DNA from: Sipunculus nudus
Taxonomy: Eukaryota > Annelida > Sipuncula > Golfingiida > Sipunculidae
Direction of reading: 5' to 3'
Assembly (NCBI GenBank): GCA_026874595.1
Contig: CM049311.1
Location: forward strand, 49,045,676 to 49,109,675
Length of the DNA: 64,000 nucleotides
The notes beneath the pieces were generated by a model that saw nothing but the letters and a program-made list of their open reading frames with translations, was not told where the DNA came from and did no database searches. A program made the position numbers and the translations under genes. Shown here one piece after another: positions 50,060 to 62,648 of this stretch (position 1 is its first letter; each line of letters starts with the position of its first letter).

Positions 50060-50400
50060 GGTGATGATGCGTACAGTAGATCACATGATGAAAAGATAAT
50101 TTATGATTGGCTGAGTAGCTAAGTCAGTTGATGAAAAAGTAAGTGCTGATTGGCAGAGCAGCTAGCTAATCACATGATGTAAAGATGAGTGCTTATTGGC
50201 AGATCAGTTAGTCACATGAGGAAAGATAATTTAAGTATTTATAATGGCACAGCACCCAGATCACATGAGAAAACTGAGTTCGGATTGGAAGGGCACTTAG
50301 GTTGAATGAGGAGAAGATTAATTCTGATTCACTGGAGGAAAAGATAAGTATTGATGGCAAACCTGCTTAAAAATATATGCTGATTGGACGACCAGATAGT
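50060..50400. repeat. Degenerate minisatellite, about 45-bp period
   Basis: GATTGGCTGAGTAGCTAAG, GATTGGCAGAGCAGCTAG, TATTGGCAGATCAGTTAG and later decayed forms recur about every 43-46 bp, with TCACATGATG and AAAAGATAA between them. About seven units are discernible. The repeat carries inverted CCAAT-like and CACATG motifs. Confidence 0.6.
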
Positions 50401-50790
50401 CGTCTTTTTAGGGAAAAGAAAATCAGGAGTGGCACAGAAGATTACTTGGATTTATATTTGGGATAAGATGTTACTGATTAAGTAGATATATGAAAAAAAA
50501 TGGAACTGTTGACCTTCTGGAAAATAAATAAGATGTTTAATTTGAGCCACATAATCCAAAACCAGAATGGAATTCTGCAGATGTACATATACTTAGTAAA
50601 GTTAGCATTAAAAAAATGGAGGCAGTTCTCTCCTTAAAAATATATTAAAAATGACACAAGAACAAATATTTTACAGACGCATGCATGGTGTTCCTCCCAT
50701 TCCCTATATTTCCTATATTTTCTTATAAAAATGGTCTAAAATTTCCTGTACTTTTTTATGCCTTCATCTCCTATATTTTCCTGGGTTTTT

Positions 50791-51660
50791 AGCTCAGCTG
50801 ACTATAAGTCTCATAATTTTGCCAAACTTTGACCATGGCACGTTTTTTTCCTGTAAGTACTGTGGATTTAATTTTCACAGCATGTTTTTGTTAGCATTTT
50901 GTCTGTTAATACCAAAAATTTGAAACCAGTTGATCAAAAACTGTAGATTTTATTCAAGTTTTCAAGAACCATGTAACATATTGTTTACATCAAGCTAGTG
51001 TTATGCAGTTTGCAAAAGCTCAGCTCCCAAGCTTCAGCTCTCAGTTCCTAAAATTTGGCACACAATTAGATGTCTCCAAAATCCCCTACCATGCCAAGAA
51101 TTTGGTCCCTAGGACTTAATACCTTCGAGATATTAATGAAAACTTCATTTTTCCATTAAAAACCAATTGTTACTTTTCAAGACTGCCTAATATCAAAACC
51201 ACTGATCTGACTTTAATCATATATAATATACATATTTTTCTATACATTCTCTATGCACATGCCAGAAATGATGTCAGTATTGCGTAATTATTTAAGTGAT
51301 GGGCCCAAACATAATGCACTTTGTAAAAAATCAAGAAATATATTTACTCCCTTAACAAGAGGATTGCTGAAGCTAGAGATTTTTTGTCAGGGATGTAAAA
51401 TTATTTTATCAAGATTCAATTGAATACCCAAAATTAGTTCTGAATTTTTCAAATTTTATAAGTTATTAGTATAAATATAAAATTAGTACCTTAAATTTTG
51501 CCAAACTTTGACCATGGCACGTTTGTTTCCTGTGAGCACTGTTGATATAATTTTCATATCTGATGCATGCACACATAAGGGTTTCAGCTTTGTAGTTTAG
51601 AAAGCTGAAAGAAATTGGCCAAAAATTGTAGCTTTTATTAATGTTTTTATGAGACCATGT
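50791..51660. repeat. Family D repeat, copy 2, with a 679-bp spaced direct repeat
   Basis: AGCTCAGCTGACTATAAGTC (50791-50810) repeats the start of the 12321 hairpin, but the right arm is lost. GCCAAACTTTGACCATGGCA occurs at 50821 and again at 51500, each followed by a CGTTT, CCTGT and TAATTTTCA series, so two core units are present. Confidence 0.5.
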
Positions 51661-52559
51661 CAGACCTTAGCTCTCCCCAGCCCCTCTTTAATCACCTGTA
51701 TGTTGACCTTTCATCAAATTATGCACGCTTGACGCGAGGCAAACACTGGGGCAACCAGGCAGCTTATGGCCAGCCACAGTTGATCCAGGTGTCCGACCCA
51801 ACTCATCTAGTAGTTTTAACTCACAACATAACAATAAACAATAAATTAATAAATTTTTATTGGTTTTTAATAACAAATTAAAGAAAAATGGAAAAGGAAT
51901 TTGTTAGTTGATAACAACAGGAAATTAACTTGCAGTTACCTAAGATATAAGAATCTTGTATTGATTGATTGAGTGTCACATATTCCAAATAACACCATGC
52001 AGTCACCTATGGTATTTTTCAGTTGAATTTTAATGATAAAAAAATAAATCATATTATTCATTACTAATCATTAGGGATCATATGAAGGAAATTAATTATA
52101 GACAAAGATGCAGTTGATAATATATAGATTCCTGATGTGTCTAGTGTGTACATTGATGTGAAATTAGTCCAAAATGAATATATTACATTTATTTTTTTTA
52201 ATATGAATTAAAGCCATAAAACCAGGTACTTATGATCATTATTTAAATGTGTGAATTTTGTATATTCTGGATTCTTAACATCATTGTTTGGTGAAAACTG
52301 AATAAATACCAGACATGGTGCGAATACTTTGCAAATGTATTTGAATACAAATATGAATATGTACTCCATTATAAAATTTCTTGCATAAGAATGGGAATTC
52401 AGGTAAAAAATTAAAGTATATGAATACCAGTGCAAATACTTTCAAAATGTATTCATGAATGCATTCATGAATATATTCTTTGATATTATTTTAATAATCA
52501 TTTCAGTTGTATTTTATTTTAAAAAATCATCGTCCAGCTAAATTGTCCAGTATTATACA

Positions 52560-53180
52560 GAAATAATCCCTGAAACAGTATCATTCCAGTTTGTTTGAAT
52601 GGTTCCTGTTCGGTGATTTTCGCCGAATAAGAGGAAGTTGAACTTAGTCATCTGTCCAAAAAGGCATACTAAAATTTCAGTCTCAGAAATGGCTGGAGCT
52701 ATCATTACCAAATTTTATGCCAATGCTGGTCACATGAGTCATATCTGAAATTGAGGTGTTGATGGCACCACCTGCATTGGCCTTTTTTGTACGGGGGTAC
52801 AAGTGCCTGTATCATACTGAGGGAAAAGAACTTCTTCTCTGAAACCATATGGCCAAATTGTTTAATTAATATCACACCGAAATGATCCTAGGGTAGTGCT
52901 TTCTGAAGTTTGTTCAAATGGTCTCTATTTAGTGACTTTTGGCTGAGTTATGGGAAGCTTAATTTAGTCATATGGCATAACAGCCCATTTTAGCTAAGTG
53001 GCTACAAAAGTCTTATTCTCAAAAACCACTGGGCCAAACTCTTAAATCTCACTCTTAAATTATCCTCAGATGTTTATAATTCAAGTTTGTTCAAATGGTT
53101 TTGGTTAAGTGCTTTTTGGCTGAGTTAAGGGAAGCTGAACTTAGTCAGTTTGCTGTATCTTCCTATATGAGTTATAAACC
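52560..53180. repeat. Degenerate repeat, three related blocks
   Basis: Blocks of the form AGTTTGTTCAAATGGT, then GGTTAAGTGCTTTTTGGC, then GGGAAGCTGAACTTAGTCA occur near 52589, 52907 and 53083. Two are followed by a phrase about resting open frames that do not persist. The class is unknown. Confidence 0.5.
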
Positions 53181-53399
53181 TGCAAAAAGTTTTTCGACTG
53201 ACGCCACTGAAGCCAGTTTTTTGTAATTCTTATAATAAATTTCTTAATTATTCCACATGAATTATTTTTGACTGTCTTATGGAGATTGAATCGAATCTTT
53301 TTACCAAATATGTTAGCTGTGTGAAGCGGTTACATCTAGCCTGGCACCAGTTTATCAGCATCTATTACATCATGCCACCAGACAATAAGATTTCAGGTT

Positions 53400-54000
53400 A
53401 AATAGCTTGGCAGACTGCAAACTATTTCAGATTTTGCAACAGGCCAAAGGTCAGCCTGGATCTATTTATAGTTTTGCAAACTGCCAGCTGTGTCAGAACA
53501 GGTTATGTAACAGGTCAAGAGTTCACTCAGCGCAGCCAGGTACAGGTGAAAAATTCACTCAGTCAAGCCAGGTGCAGGTCAAGAGTTCACTCAGTGCAGT
53601 AGCTTGAGTCAGCAATTTGTCACAGTTCACTCGGGGCAACTGCCTTTCTCACCTAAGGCTTGTCAGCCCAGTGCATTATACTCGAGATGTTTTATGTATT
53701 GGCCTGATATTTTGACTTGTCTGTGCATGTTTGATGGCTCTCTTGTTTACAAGACTGGTGTCCCCACCTACCATGACTTTGCACAGTGTATGTGCCTCCT
53801 TATTTCTCCAGAGGAATTTGAGACATCAGCCTGAAATAGGGCATATTTAAACATATAGTTAAGCTTTGTCATATACAAGACTGGTGGCACTGCCTACAAT
53901 GATTTTTGCTTGGTGTATGCTTAATTCTCAGGAGGGGATATCAGCCTGAAATAGGGCATATGTTTACATCTCTGATACCTTCGTTGTACACAAGCCATAA
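53400..54000. repeat. Short degenerate tandem repeats
   Basis: Within 53517-53640, AGTTCACTCAG and CAGCCAGGT alternate at roughly 35-bp spacing. Within 53740-53990, a block with ACAAGACTGGTG and ATCAGCCTGAAATAGGGCAT is present twice, about 135 bp apart. No protein is credible across either. Confidence 0.45.
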
Positions 54001-54939
54001 GGCCTACTTGAAAAGTAAAGGCCAAGCATTGTAGCATTATACCTGGTGTATAAACCATTACACAGGTTTGCATTAGGCCTGTAGGCCATCTTTTTTAATA
54101 CAAGTGTGCATGTAGGATGGCATGTAATATGGCACAAGGTTTAAACTGAACACAGTGTGAGAGAAAGTCAATTTGGTGGTAGGATGCATCTTTAGTGGAA
54201 AGGAAACTTTCTGAGGAATAGCAAACCTGAAATGCCTTTCTGTTGGAAAGTAAAAAATTCAAAGTATTATGATCCCTGACACATCTTCAATAAAATCCTA
54301 CTGAATGCTGTTTCGTTCAGGATTCATAGTCCCAGGACAGTTTGATGCTCATTATCCAGAATATTTACTGATTGAGTGGATGTCACAGAAAAAAATCAGC
54401 TACCCTGAAAGAAGCCTGCAGCCTGTCTAATCCAGAAGATTGTTATTGTCTGGTGCAGCACTTTTCACAGTCCTGGAGCTGGTTTACCCTGTCAAGGCAA
54501 AGCTGCCAGCTGATGATTAAGGCAGTAGGTAATATCAAGAAATCAGGACCAGAAAACTGGGGCCAAGTGAAAAAGATACTGGACTTTTATTTTTGGGTTC
54601 CTAGGTCTCAGAGCTGATAGGAGATCAGTTCTTATGGAATACTTCCATACTTAATACTGGCAGTGACTCAATATTAGGTAGAGTAAAATAGCATCTGATG
54701 GCCACACCACTAAACTGACCATATCCCATTAATATGACCACTTTTTAGGTCTCTTTTGAGCTGATGGTGTATATCTAATCAAAATTGTCATGATAATATT
54801 ACATTGATAATACCATCTAGCTGTCTTGGACCTGCAGATGACCATGTTAGCAGGTGTTAATTCATTCAGAAAAACTGAGATTCATTAAATTATAACACGA
54901 GAGTATACCACTCTGGAACTAAAGTAGAACCTATCTGAA

Positions 54940-55200
54940 AGACCACCTATCTAATAAGACCACTTGTCTTTTAGGAACACCCTTCCCCCGAGTAAACTGA
55001 AAGCACTCCCATCCTTTATAACTAACCTGTCTTATAAGACCTCTTATCTAATAAGACCACTTGTGTTTTAAGAACACCCTTCCCCTGAGTAAACTGAAAG
55101 CACACATCCTTTATTACTAACTTTATTACTATATTGTCTTATAAGACCACCTGTGAATTAAGACCACCTTCATCCAGTCCCACGGATGGTCTGATTCCAC
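54940..55200. repeat. Tandem duplication, about 97-bp unit
   Basis: CTAATAAGACCACTTGT, AACACCCTTCCCC and GAGTAAACTGAAAGCA occur in the same order from 54951 and from 55048. Further TATAAGACCACCTGT and AAGACCACC blocks follow to about 55175. It is probably a transposon-derived repeat. Confidence 0.6.
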
Positions 55201-56670
55201 AGGTTTCACTGTTTATATGTCCCCATGTGTAATGTTAGTGATACGGGTCATAAAATGTTCTTTCAAAGGGATAATATATGTAACAGAGATATTTTCATCT
55301 CAGTTATGGCATCACCTAAATACTGATTCTATAAGTGTATAAAACTAATTTTATTTCATTCATGGTATACAAAATTTATTATGTTAGTGTTTAAGATACA
55401 TGGAAATACAGTATGTAAATGCAAGTAGTGTCATTTAGCTGTTGTCCCATGATAAAGAATTGTGTTAGACATGAAGTTTACTTTCAGACGTTGATAACAA
55501 AAACCACAGAAACATTAAATTTTATGTATCAAAGTTTTGTAAAGTTTAAAATAATTTCACGATGATGTGAATTAATATAAAAATTAATATCAAATGAATC
55601 TGTGAATGATTGGTTTTTGAAATCATGAAATTAAATGTAAATTCACAGATGTTAGTTTTAAGAAAAGAGAAGCTATTGCATTTATATCAATATCTTAAGG
55701 TTTCAGTTTTGCATATCAAACAAAGCATTCACTATAGTTGTGTAGACATGGAGAATCACACTGTTGGTCACTAAGTGGCAGCCATATAATGTGTAAGTAT
55801 TTGCTTGCATGATGGGAGGGGGGAGAGCAAACCATTTCACCAGTTTAGTAAGAGGAAATCCATTTATAGTTGCAGGTCTTCCTGCTTAAGAACAGACAGC
55901 TGCCATTTAAAGATCAAGCCTGATGTTGTAAACGCTAAAATGATGCCTGGGTTGATGACCCAGCTTATGACCTTTGTCCTGTTATGTCTCACCATAATGG
56001 CACTGACATTAAACCCTCACTAGCACACTTCTTTTTATGATGCCTTTTCCTGGAAATCTAGGAATTTTGCTTTGATCCAAACAATTCGCTCAATGTGCAT
56101 AAATTTTTAACGCCATGAGAGGGTGCAGACTTCTTTAAGAGCAAACCAGGAATATCCAAACAGAGCCAATTTGATGACGGAAATTGCAAGCCTTAGATCA
56201 AAAGAAGAATATTAAACTGGGTATTGGAAATGAGACTTTTGTAAAACATCTCAAGTCTTTTAAACAACAGATTCAAATTCATGAAAAAATACGTGCACTT
56301 GGTTTTGCAAATTTACTGTCAAGAATCATTGTCATTGAGAAGAATTTTCCTAACATATTTTAACCAATTATTTCATTCCATTCATTTGAATTTATTGTGC
56401 TCAACTTCGGAAAAAAATGAACATATGGTCCTAATATTCCAGTTGTATATCTTTCCAGTTGGATTTTTATGGTATAGATGGTCTTTAGATGAAGTCTTAA
56501 TCAACAGATTGATATCACTACAATACTATCTAAATGTGTACATGCAGATGGTCTATTAGGTCATATGGTCTGCATGAAAAAAAATATATATATTATAACC
56601 ATATAATCTGAATGAATGGCTAAGAGTATGTTGCATGAAAGAATGGATGGTTTTTATGTTACAACGTATA

Positions 56671-57370
56671 TATGGCTGAAAGAACAGATGGTCTGCATGT
56701 TATTAAGTATATATGGCTGAAAGAACAGATGGTCTGCATGTTATTAAGTATATATGGCTGAATGAACAGACGGTCTGCATGTTATTAAGTATATATGGCT
56801 GAAAGAACAGACCGTCTGCATGTTATTAAGTATATATGGCTGAAAGAACAGACGACCTGCATGTTATTAAGTATAAATGGCTGAAAGAACAGATGGCCTG
56901 TATGTTATAAAGTATATATGGCTGAAAGAACAGACGGCCTGCATGTTATTAAGTATATATGGCTGAATGAACAGACGGCCTGCATGTTATTAAGTATAGA
57001 TGGCTGAATGAACAGACGGTCTGCATGTTATTAAGTATATATGGCTGAAAGAACAGATGGTCTGCATGTTATTAAGTATATATGGCTGAAAGAACAGATG
57101 GTCTGCATGTTATTAAGTATTTATGGCTGAAAGAACAGATGGCCTGCATGTTATTAAGTATATATGGCTGAAAGAACAGATGGCCTGCCTGTTATTAAGT
57201 ATATATGGCTGAAAGAACAGATGGCCTGCATGTTATTAAGTATATATGGCTGAAAGAACAGATGGCCTGCATGTTATTAAGTATATATGGCTGAAAGAAC
57301 AGATGGTTTGCATGTTATTAAATATATATGGCTAAAAGAACAGATAGTCTGCATGTTATAATTAAAGTAT
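56671..57370. repeat. Second minisatellite, 41-bp period, about 17 units
   Basis: TATGGCTGAAAGAACAGA, then [T/C]GG[T/C]CTGCATG and TTATTAAGTATA repeat every 41 bp from 56671 to 57327 with no net length change (16 x 41). The repeat then decays, with a 4-bp insertion, to about 57545. Units vary more than in the 33097 array. Confidence 0.9.
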
Positions 57371-57545
57371 GTATGGTTTGAAAGAACAGATGTTCTTAAT
57401 GTTTATATTCTATGGTCTGAAAGAACAGATGGCGCAAATATGGCAATATGGTCAGAATGAAGAGATGGTCTTAACATGCAGTCATATGGTTTGCATTAAC
57501 AGATGGTTTATACAATCATATGGTCTGAATGAACAGGTTTCGTCT

Positions 57546-59148
57546 TTATAACTTTATAGCTGTGGTCTTCATGGTTAAATTTTCTAAAATTAACATGACC
57601 AAGTAGATTTGCTGTCCAAGTGCTCATATGATTATGATTATTATATGAGTATGATTGTTTACATATTCAGCATTTTCCTGATTATTAAGTAATAATTAAT
57701 GAATTATAGATATAATTAGTTAATTAAAAGAATTTTGGTTCATATCAGTAAAACACCCATTGAAAGGTAGCAGTCAATCAGTGGTAATGACTTAATGTAT
57801 TTTTGTCAAGGTGATGTGGCTAAAATAGATCCACCCAGTTGAGAAATTAATTAGGTAATAAGCTTCTATAGAATTGTTTTTATTAAATTGCCAATCTCCC
57901 TTTAAAGGGAACATCATCACATTTATAGTATTGTTTGCAGTCAGGAATTTTGAGGAATAATTCAGTTATTGTTACAAATATGGATTGATTAATGTTGCTA
58001 ACCAGCTTTCTTCGTATCCCTTTAATATCTGTTGATGACAATGAAAGTTGTTTTAGGATTGTCAGGTTTCTGTTCCCCATTCATGCCTTAATTGATAATC
58101 TTGTTTGAAATTTGTTAATTCATAGTGGTTTTCTTTATAAATTTCTCCTGTCTCAGCAGACCTTAATTACAGTCATGCAGTTTCAGATATAGTGGATTAT
58201 TGGGCCTGTGATTTGTGTGACATCACACCAGTAATTACCATTTGTTTCTTTGAATTAGCTTTATTTATAGTGAATTGTTTGCAATATAATCTGTATTTAC
58301 ATCATGAACAGAATTGATACAGCAGTTGTCAATGTTAAAGAAACTTATACACATCATTAAATCGATTCCACATAATTAACTTGATTATTTGCTATGGAAT
58401 TATGTGTCCTAATAGAAATTTTGTGAGAATATCTATTTAATCTTGTCACAATAATTTGTGAAGTACTTTTGTTGCTTGGAGTAAACATTAAACTTTCTTT
58501 CCTTATCACTCATCAGAGCAAATGAACTTTTGCTTGAATTGTTTTATATCTGCTGTTTCATGAATGTTTCTTCTTCAATGGAAAATTTATACTGGGTTTA
58601 ATTCAGATGCTTGGTTATATCAGTCAATGTATTGTTAAAGAAAATGTATTAATCATAGAAAATCTAGACATTAATAAAATATCAGTGCTTTTCAGTTTGA
58701 CAGCCTTGCATGTAGAAAGTTATATTTTCTTTAAGGACCTTATAAATTAAATAAATACTTTATTTGGATGATATGTGAAAGCTTTTTATTGAAAATATTA
58801 TTGCAAATGAAATTCATCATCTTTAATCATTACATCTTCTAATGATTCCAAATGTTATGCTTCTCTGTGCCATTTATTGATCAATTTTGCATTTTATGCA
58901 ATAGTTTAATAATTACCTATATAAAAAACTATTCAGTTTTATGTGTAAGAAAGATATATTTAGGGGCTGCAAAAAAAGGGCATAAAATTTTACATTGTTA
59001 GAAGTTCTTTTAATTGTGACTCTTGAAAATGTTAGATTATTTTATTTTCCAAAAACAAAATATTTTATAAATAGTAATACCTAAACAGTTTATATATCCA
59101 CTGAAATAATAAAAATATATTCTTCTTATTAATTCAACATGAATCATT
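57546..59148. other. Intronic DNA, no recognised feature
   Basis: AT-rich, no exon or repeat recognised. Confidence 0.45.
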
Positions 59149-59730
59149 GTATCCTCGAATAGGGTCTGGGGATTAATTTCTATGATTTTATGACAGTTGC
59201 CCCGCCTCAGGAAAATCTTGGCTAGGTGATAACTCACAAATTATTTCAGGGATCTTTACCAAACTTGACATGTGCATAGAAATTACACAAAATCTTTAAT
59301 ATCTTGATAAGGGATGCATGGTTTAAAAAAATCAAATTGACCAAAGATCATAGATAGCTTTGTCTTCTACAGGAGACAGGTGCATGGTGACACATTTTGA
59401 CCTTTCCTTGTTTTTGCGCCTTTGAATACCCCCATTGCCACTGGACATGAGTACTGTGAGCATTATAAATAAAAAACTATTAAGCAGATTTTTTCGTATT
59501 ATGTATATACATAGATATTGGTTATGGGATGAGGTATATTTAAATTTGGTAATGATCTTTACTATGAGAGTTGCCTTGACCTTGATTATTCCCATATTTG
59601 GTTAAAAATATTGTTTCTCAGGTTGATAGATCTCTGTTGGCCTTCAGTTTAGTCTTCAAGGTCAAATCTTTGATTATATAAGATTTATGTTTACCCCCTA
59701 ACCCCCCTCCTTCAAATGGTCCATCCTTTT
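59149..59730 (+). repeat. Family B repeat, degraded copy 3
   Basis: GTATCCTCG at 59149 after CATT, AGGGATCTTTACCAAACTTG, TGACATGTGCATAG, TTGCCTTGACCTTG and GTCTTCAAGGTCAAATC follow the family B order. The typical 3' hairpin and CTAGT are not seen; the right boundary is approximate. Confidence 0.5.
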
Positions 59731-60237
59731 ACAGAGTTGCAAAGATACTAAAAAAAATTTTTTTCTTTTTAGACTTCACCATTACATGCATATTTGAATT
59801 TCAGAATTTGCTCTTTTTTTAGGGATTTCAGAAATTGCTCTTTTTTTAGCATTGTGCTAATTCAGGAAATTCAGAGTAAACAAGCTTAATAATATTTTGG
59901 CATTTAAAATTAAAACAGTTGCTGCTTTTGAAAAAAACTGGCGAGATTATTTTTCAAGGAATCACACACATTTAAACCTAGTGCCAGGTGCTATTGGGTG
60001 AAAGTTTTCTTACTTTGAACTTCAAGAAGATTAAAAAATGTTCCTATTTCACATCTTGAGGTGCAGATTTTTTTTCTGGCAACCTACTGTAAAAAGATGA
60101 AAACTGTTTGAAGTTTTTGAGCCTTTGAGCATACTAGGATTTCAGGAAAAAATGTAACCTGAATTCAGGAAATTTTTAAAGTCATTTGGCAATTTCCAGT
60201 ATAAGGAAATTTGATACTTTAATAGCAGCAACTCTGT
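59731..60237. mobile_element. Possible MITE with short inverted ends
   Basis: ACAGAGTTGC at 59731-59740 is inverted as GCAACTCTGT at 60228-60237. The next inner sequences (AAAGATACT and, inverted, AAAGTATC) also partly match. No flanking duplication was found, so this is tentative. Confidence 0.35.
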
Positions 60238-62564
60238 GTAGGATAATATTTATACTGAAACTTTAGCTAGTGGCTTTATTGAACACACCTTGAGTAATTA
60301 CTCAGTTGTCATAGCAACCACAGAGACAGTATTGATTATTGGCATGAGCATAAAGTATATAAAAGCCAAATACCTCAGAGCTACTGGATTCCACAAAGAA
60401 TCATCTGAAGGATTAATTAATCATTCATTTCCTTGATCATCCATTAAGAATTTTCATCATTTGTTTTTTCCCTCAGTGCTTGTAAAGCATTTGTTGTAGC
60501 AGTTTCGGTCATATCTGTATTCAAGGATATTAAGTTAATGACATATATTTTGATGGGTTTTATTATTGTGATTTCATTAGCGATGCTAAGTGAAGACTAA
60601 ACAGTCATCATCCATGATGACAGCAGGTTTTTGGAGTTATAATCTTCTTGTTTCTCTTATTGTTTCTCAATGCAGTATTGTATTTTATATTTAGGATATA
60701 TAAATGCAGACAAAGGGAAATTACTCATTTATTGATTTTTATTTGCTATTATCAAAATTTCCAAATAACTTTTTTATTGTTTTATCTGCAAGTGACATGA
60801 TCTTTTTGTCAAAGGATTGTCTGCTTTTGTATCAGACAGAGCTTTATCTGAATTCTAAGAATTGTCCATGATTAAATCATCAAACATATTATTGCTCTTT
60901 CCTTTACACTATTGTACACTATTCACTTTTAAATTAGTAATGAAATAAATAAAAGATGAATCCCTCATTTCCATTAAGGAACAAAATATTTAATTATTCT
61001 GCAGAAAATGTAATCATGCATATGTAAAATTTAAGGTATTAGACTTAGTATCACATAATGCACTTATTTTATTTCAAAAGCAATTGATAAGTAAGAGGAA
61101 GGATCATAATCGTTTTGTTGTTATATTTTCTATTAATATATATTGATAAAACCCACATGGTCCTGAGTGCAGTGGAAACACAGGTCCCTTTGTTTTCCAT
61201 TGTTTCCTAACTTCTCCCAAAACTGTCAGTTGAAAGTTTCTTTCAGTGTGACTGACAGCAGAGATTAAAAATGCTTAGCATCAAAAAATATTTTACCATT
61301 AGGCCACAAAAAAATTTTTTCTTGTAATCACTGCTTCACTCGGATTAATTCATTTTTTGAATGAGCACAAAGTAATGATTTTAGTTTGCTGATTGATACT
61401 CTAGATACTTTGAAATATATGTTTGGAAAGGTATCATGGAAAATGGAATAACCTGTGTTGTTTATATTTTTCATGAACTGAAACTGCATGTGTTGTTCAT
61501 ATTTCATGAACTGAAGCACATTTTTGTATTCTTCCATCAAGCGTGCAGAATTCCAGAGGTTTTTTCAAGAATGGTAAATTTAAACAAAAACTATTGTCAG
61601 ATCACTGAATTAGTTCGTTTAGAATCTGTAGAAATTTAAGAGTACATTTTGTGTGGACTTCTATGTAACATATGCCCTATTACATATTTAAAGTTCAGCA
61701 GGGTGGCTCTGGGAAGACCACACAAGTCCTTAATTGTTTCCATAGAGAGATTCATAACATATTTTCTACATCAATATTGCATGGACAGAAGACAGATTTT
61801 TAACTTTACATCTGCTCATTTCCTATTACCACCATATGCATTTATAAACATGCAACATATCCTGTCACATAAATGTTCATGGATACTTTAGTATTTCCTG
61901 TCATGACATAATACATAAAAAATGGTTGAAATAATGGGTTTTTCTCAGGCATGCACTAACACTAGTATATAAAGCTGAGTTTCCAAGTGTGTGTATGACT
62001 GTGTTCATAAAAAATTAGCTGTTCCCATGTGTGTGTTTATGCATATATGCCTGAAATAACCAAAGAATATTTTGGTACAGACTAATTAATAGTTCTGGGA
62101 GGTCTACTGGTACACCTAGAAAGATGCTGAAGTGATCTTTTTTAAGTCACTCACAAAACTAGAAATTGCATTCTAAGGAATGCAAGCCTCTGCCATTAGG
62201 GAACTCTGTGGCTCCCAAAACCATATATGTATTTATTTATTCAGCCCAAATTCTCAGGTTCACTCATACTGAAACTGAATCATGTGCTTGATCCACACCC
62301 CAGTCTAATATGTTCTTCATAACATGGGCCTATTTCCGTAATGACACAAATTTCATGAGATTCTAATCATGACTGTTGTGAACAAACAAACACAACATGG
62401 GGATGAATGAATAATGTATTTTCAATATTCTGGCAGTGCATGTTCACCATTAAACCATGGACACATGTCAAAATAAAGCCAAATAAATCCATTTATTTGG
62501 TGATGATGATGCAACCTGCCGTGTACGTGTACAAAACAGTGTATCATTGTTTCATTTTTTGCAG
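60238..62564. other. 3' part of intron 2, no recognised feature
   Basis: AT-rich DNA leading to the pyrimidine-rich acceptor of exon 3 at 62564. No extra exon was recognised. Confidence 0.45.
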
Positions 62565-62648
62565 GAAAATGCAGTGAACGGAGAACATATTTGGGTGGAT
62601 ACAAACACTTCGGGAGATTATTGCTATGTGGGTGATACTGAATGCACA
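62565..62648 (+). CDS. Diacylglycerol kinase, third coding exon (start of first C1 domain)
   Basis: This 84-bp exon lies between the acceptor TTTTTTGCAG (ending 62564) and the donor GTAAGT (62649), with phase 0 on both sides. It encodes residues 337-364, from ENAVNGEHIW through VDTNTSGDYCYVGDTEC to Thr364. Following VDWT from exon 2, this matches the start of the first C1 domain of DGK zeta/iota (recalled as GEHIWFETNVSGDFCYVGE in the human protein). His344, Cys356 and Cys363 are candidate zinc ligands. The spacing C-x6-C is not the classical C-x2-C, which fits the atypical first C1 of this class as I remember it. The remaining C1 ligands and the kinase domain are not in the last 1.35 kb, so the gene continues past the window. 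This exon is the strongest evidence for the gene's identity. Confidence 0.9.

Larger units (their letters stand above)
45291..62564 (+). other. Intron 2 of the diacylglycerol kinase gene (17.3 kb)
   Basis: GTAAGT at 45291 and TTTTTTGCAG ending at 62564 bound a phase-0 intron. It contains two hairpin/CTAGT elements near its 5' end (45807-46428 and 46711-48425), several degenerate repeats, a 41-bp minisatellite from 56671, and a degraded element at 59149. I saw no additional exon of the kinase in it. Confidence 0.8.
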
